A stretch of 64,000 bases of DNA from contig NZ_CP104144.1 of NCBI RefSeq assembly GCF_025200715.1, positions 2,480,001-2,544,000 on the forward strand. Reading direction: 5' to 3'. The notes beneath the pieces were generated by a model, which worked only from the letters and a program-made list of their open reading frames with translations, was not told the origin of the DNA and ran no database searches. The translations under genes and the position numbers were made by a program. Below, in pieces: positions 63,153 to 64,000 of the stretch. Numbering within the stretch: the stretch's first letter is position 1; each line of letters opens with the position of its first letter. This DNA is from Rhizobium sullae (lineage in GTDB: Bacteria > Pseudomonadota > Alphaproteobacteria > Rhizobiales > Rhizobiaceae).

Positions 63153-64000
63153 CTATTTAGTCGACTGGACACGATCGGCGTTGTCGAGGTCGGCGAGGGG
63201 CGACAATATCCGGCGGTCGAACTCGGCGAGCGCTGTACCCTGCGCGACGCGATGCGGCCAGTCTGCATGCGTCAGCGCGCCGCGGCCGAGCGTGATCATG
63301 TCAACCTGATGCTCAGAGAGTAGTTCGGTCGCGCGCTCAGGATCATGAAGCGATCCGTTCGCCAGTACCGGCAGGCCGCTATGGTGCTTGGCTAGGCTGG
63401 CGAGGCTGGGGCCGTCGGTGAAGGCTGGGCGCCACGCCTCGAACTCGGTGGTGTGGAGATAGTCGATCGGAAGCCGGCCCAGGAGGCCGTAGATTTCGGC
63501 TGCTTCGTCCTCGCCACGCCATTTGTGGACGAAGTCGTTGACCTTGCCCTGGGAACTCCGCACGCCAACCGTGGAGTCCGGGCCAACCGCAGCGCGAACC
63601 GCCTCGACCGTCTCCAGCGTGATCCGCAGGCGTGCCGCAGCCCCGCCGCCATAGGCGTCCGTGCGAATGTTGACGCCTTCGGTCAGGAACTGGTCGAGCA
63701 GATAGCCATTGGCGCCGTGGATCTCCACGCCGTCGAAACCAGCTTCGCACGCCCGGACCGCGGCCGCAGCAAAACCCGCGATCGCCTCGTCAATTTCGGC
63801 CTTGGTCATCTCGACTGGTAGCGGATACACCCCCGATCCACGATAGAACGCCATTTGATGCCCGACCGGTCGGATCGCCGACGGACCGCGCGTGTCGTCG
63901 CGGAAGCGATTGCCCTGGCCGAGCGCACCGGCGTGCATGAGTTGCGCGACGAAGCGCGCGCCGCCCGCATGGACACGCTCGACGATCGGCTTCCAGGCAT
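63153..64000 (-). CDS. NADH:flavin oxidoreductase (old yellow enzyme family), N-terminus beyond the window
   Basis: About 282 residues are visible, open to the window edge. Upstream of an internal Met the frame reads ARFVAQLMHAGALGQGNRF, the beginning of the OYE FMN barrel. Then FDGVEIHGANGYLLDQFLTE (the catalytic HxxN region of OYEs) and DSTVGVRSSQGKVNDFVHKW, and DMITLGRGALTHADWPHRV with the conserved phosphate-site GRG. These enzymes reduce activated C=C bonds with NAD(P)H. It is convergent with the MFS gene. The true start is outside the window. Confidence 0.92.
   Translation of the reverse strand, partial: AWKPIVERVHAGGARFVAQLMHAGALGQGNRFRDDTRGPSAIRPVGHQMAFYRGSGVYPLPVEMTKAEIDEAIAGFAAAAVRACEAGFDGVEIHGANGYLLDQFLTEGVNIRTDAYGGGAAARLRITLETVEAVRAAVGPDSTVGVRSSQGKVNDFVHKWRGEDEAAEIYGLLGRLPIDYLHTTEFEAWRPAFTDGPSLASLAKHHSGLPVLANGSLHDPERATELLSEHQVDMITLGRGALTHADWPHRVAQGTALAEFDRRILSPLADLDNADRVQSTK

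Overview
The window looks like an accessory replicon or genomic island of a Rhizobiaceae-type alphaproteobacterium (Rhizobium, Sinorhizobium/Ensifer or Agrobacterium relatives). The reasons are GC-rich coding DNA, an alphaproteobacterial-type LexA box (GAAC-N7-GAAC) in front of an imuA-imuB-dnaE2 cassette, RirA-like iron operators (TGA-N9-TCA), FixJ-type response regulators, a DUF982 protein, a DUF2161 protein and a fused permease-ATPase amino-acid transporter. There is no rRNA and no intact tRNA. Many genes are frameshifted, truncated or reduced to fragments, as expected of a decaying accessory region. Without reads, single-base frameshifts cannot be told apart from sequencing error.

Layout. 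0-5.2 kb: a catabolic operon on the minus strand (solute-binding protein, permease-ATPase fusion, broken Gfo/Idh/MocA dehydrogenase, FAD oxidoreductase), divergent from a LacI regulator, with two identical palindromic operators between them. 5.3-8.1 kb: an unknown protein, a YCII/DGPF protein, and an ATGA-coupled arsR-SRPBCC-GST operon in which arsR and the GST are frameshifted. 8.9-12.9 kb: a convergent siderophore-uptake pair (periplasmic binding protein and TonB receptor), each preceded by an iron-operator-like inverted repeat. 13.3-15.5 kb and 27.3-29.4 kb: duplicated NmrA-like and cupin genes. 15.9-16.6 kb: abutting remnants of a TPR protein and a histidine kinase. 16.8-21 kb: metallo-beta-lactamase-fold hydrolase, Tat-exported epoxide-hydrolase-like protein, SDR and its LysR neighbour. 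21-31 kb: MASE1/multi-PAS histidine kinase with a receiver protein, MscS channel with a cyclic-nucleotide-binding domain, and a FixJ-type regulator. 29.7-32.5 kb: gene graveyard (hydrolase, TetR, transposase and serine-recombinase remnants, and a tRNA 3'-end scar).

32.5-41.4 kb: DUF2161 protein, arginase-family protein, the SOS mutasome cassette imuA-imuB-dnaE2 with its LexA box, and dinB. 42.1-49.6 kb: the most unusual part. It holds a SARP/TPR regulator, a vanadium-haloperoxidase/PAP2-fold protein with an Asn-Lys repeat and a cytosolic subtilisin-like protease, closed by a terminator. A tightly overlapping trio follows: an HExxH-type peptide-modification-like protein (with HExxN), a ThiF/E1-like adenylyltransferase and a short Cys-containing peptide. 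A DUF982 protein and an ABC exporter lie downstream. I do not recognise this combination as a described system; a peptide-modification or RiPP-like role is inference.

52.6-64 kb: exported alpha/beta hydrolase, HxlR remnant, LysR regulator with a same-strand block of redox/detoxification genes (two CMD-like proteins, broken DUF1348 protein, PNPOx-ferredoxin reductase-ferredoxin fusion, GST), a mobile-mystery-protein-A-like remnant, an AraC-MFS pair, and the 3' part of an old-yellow-enzyme gene.
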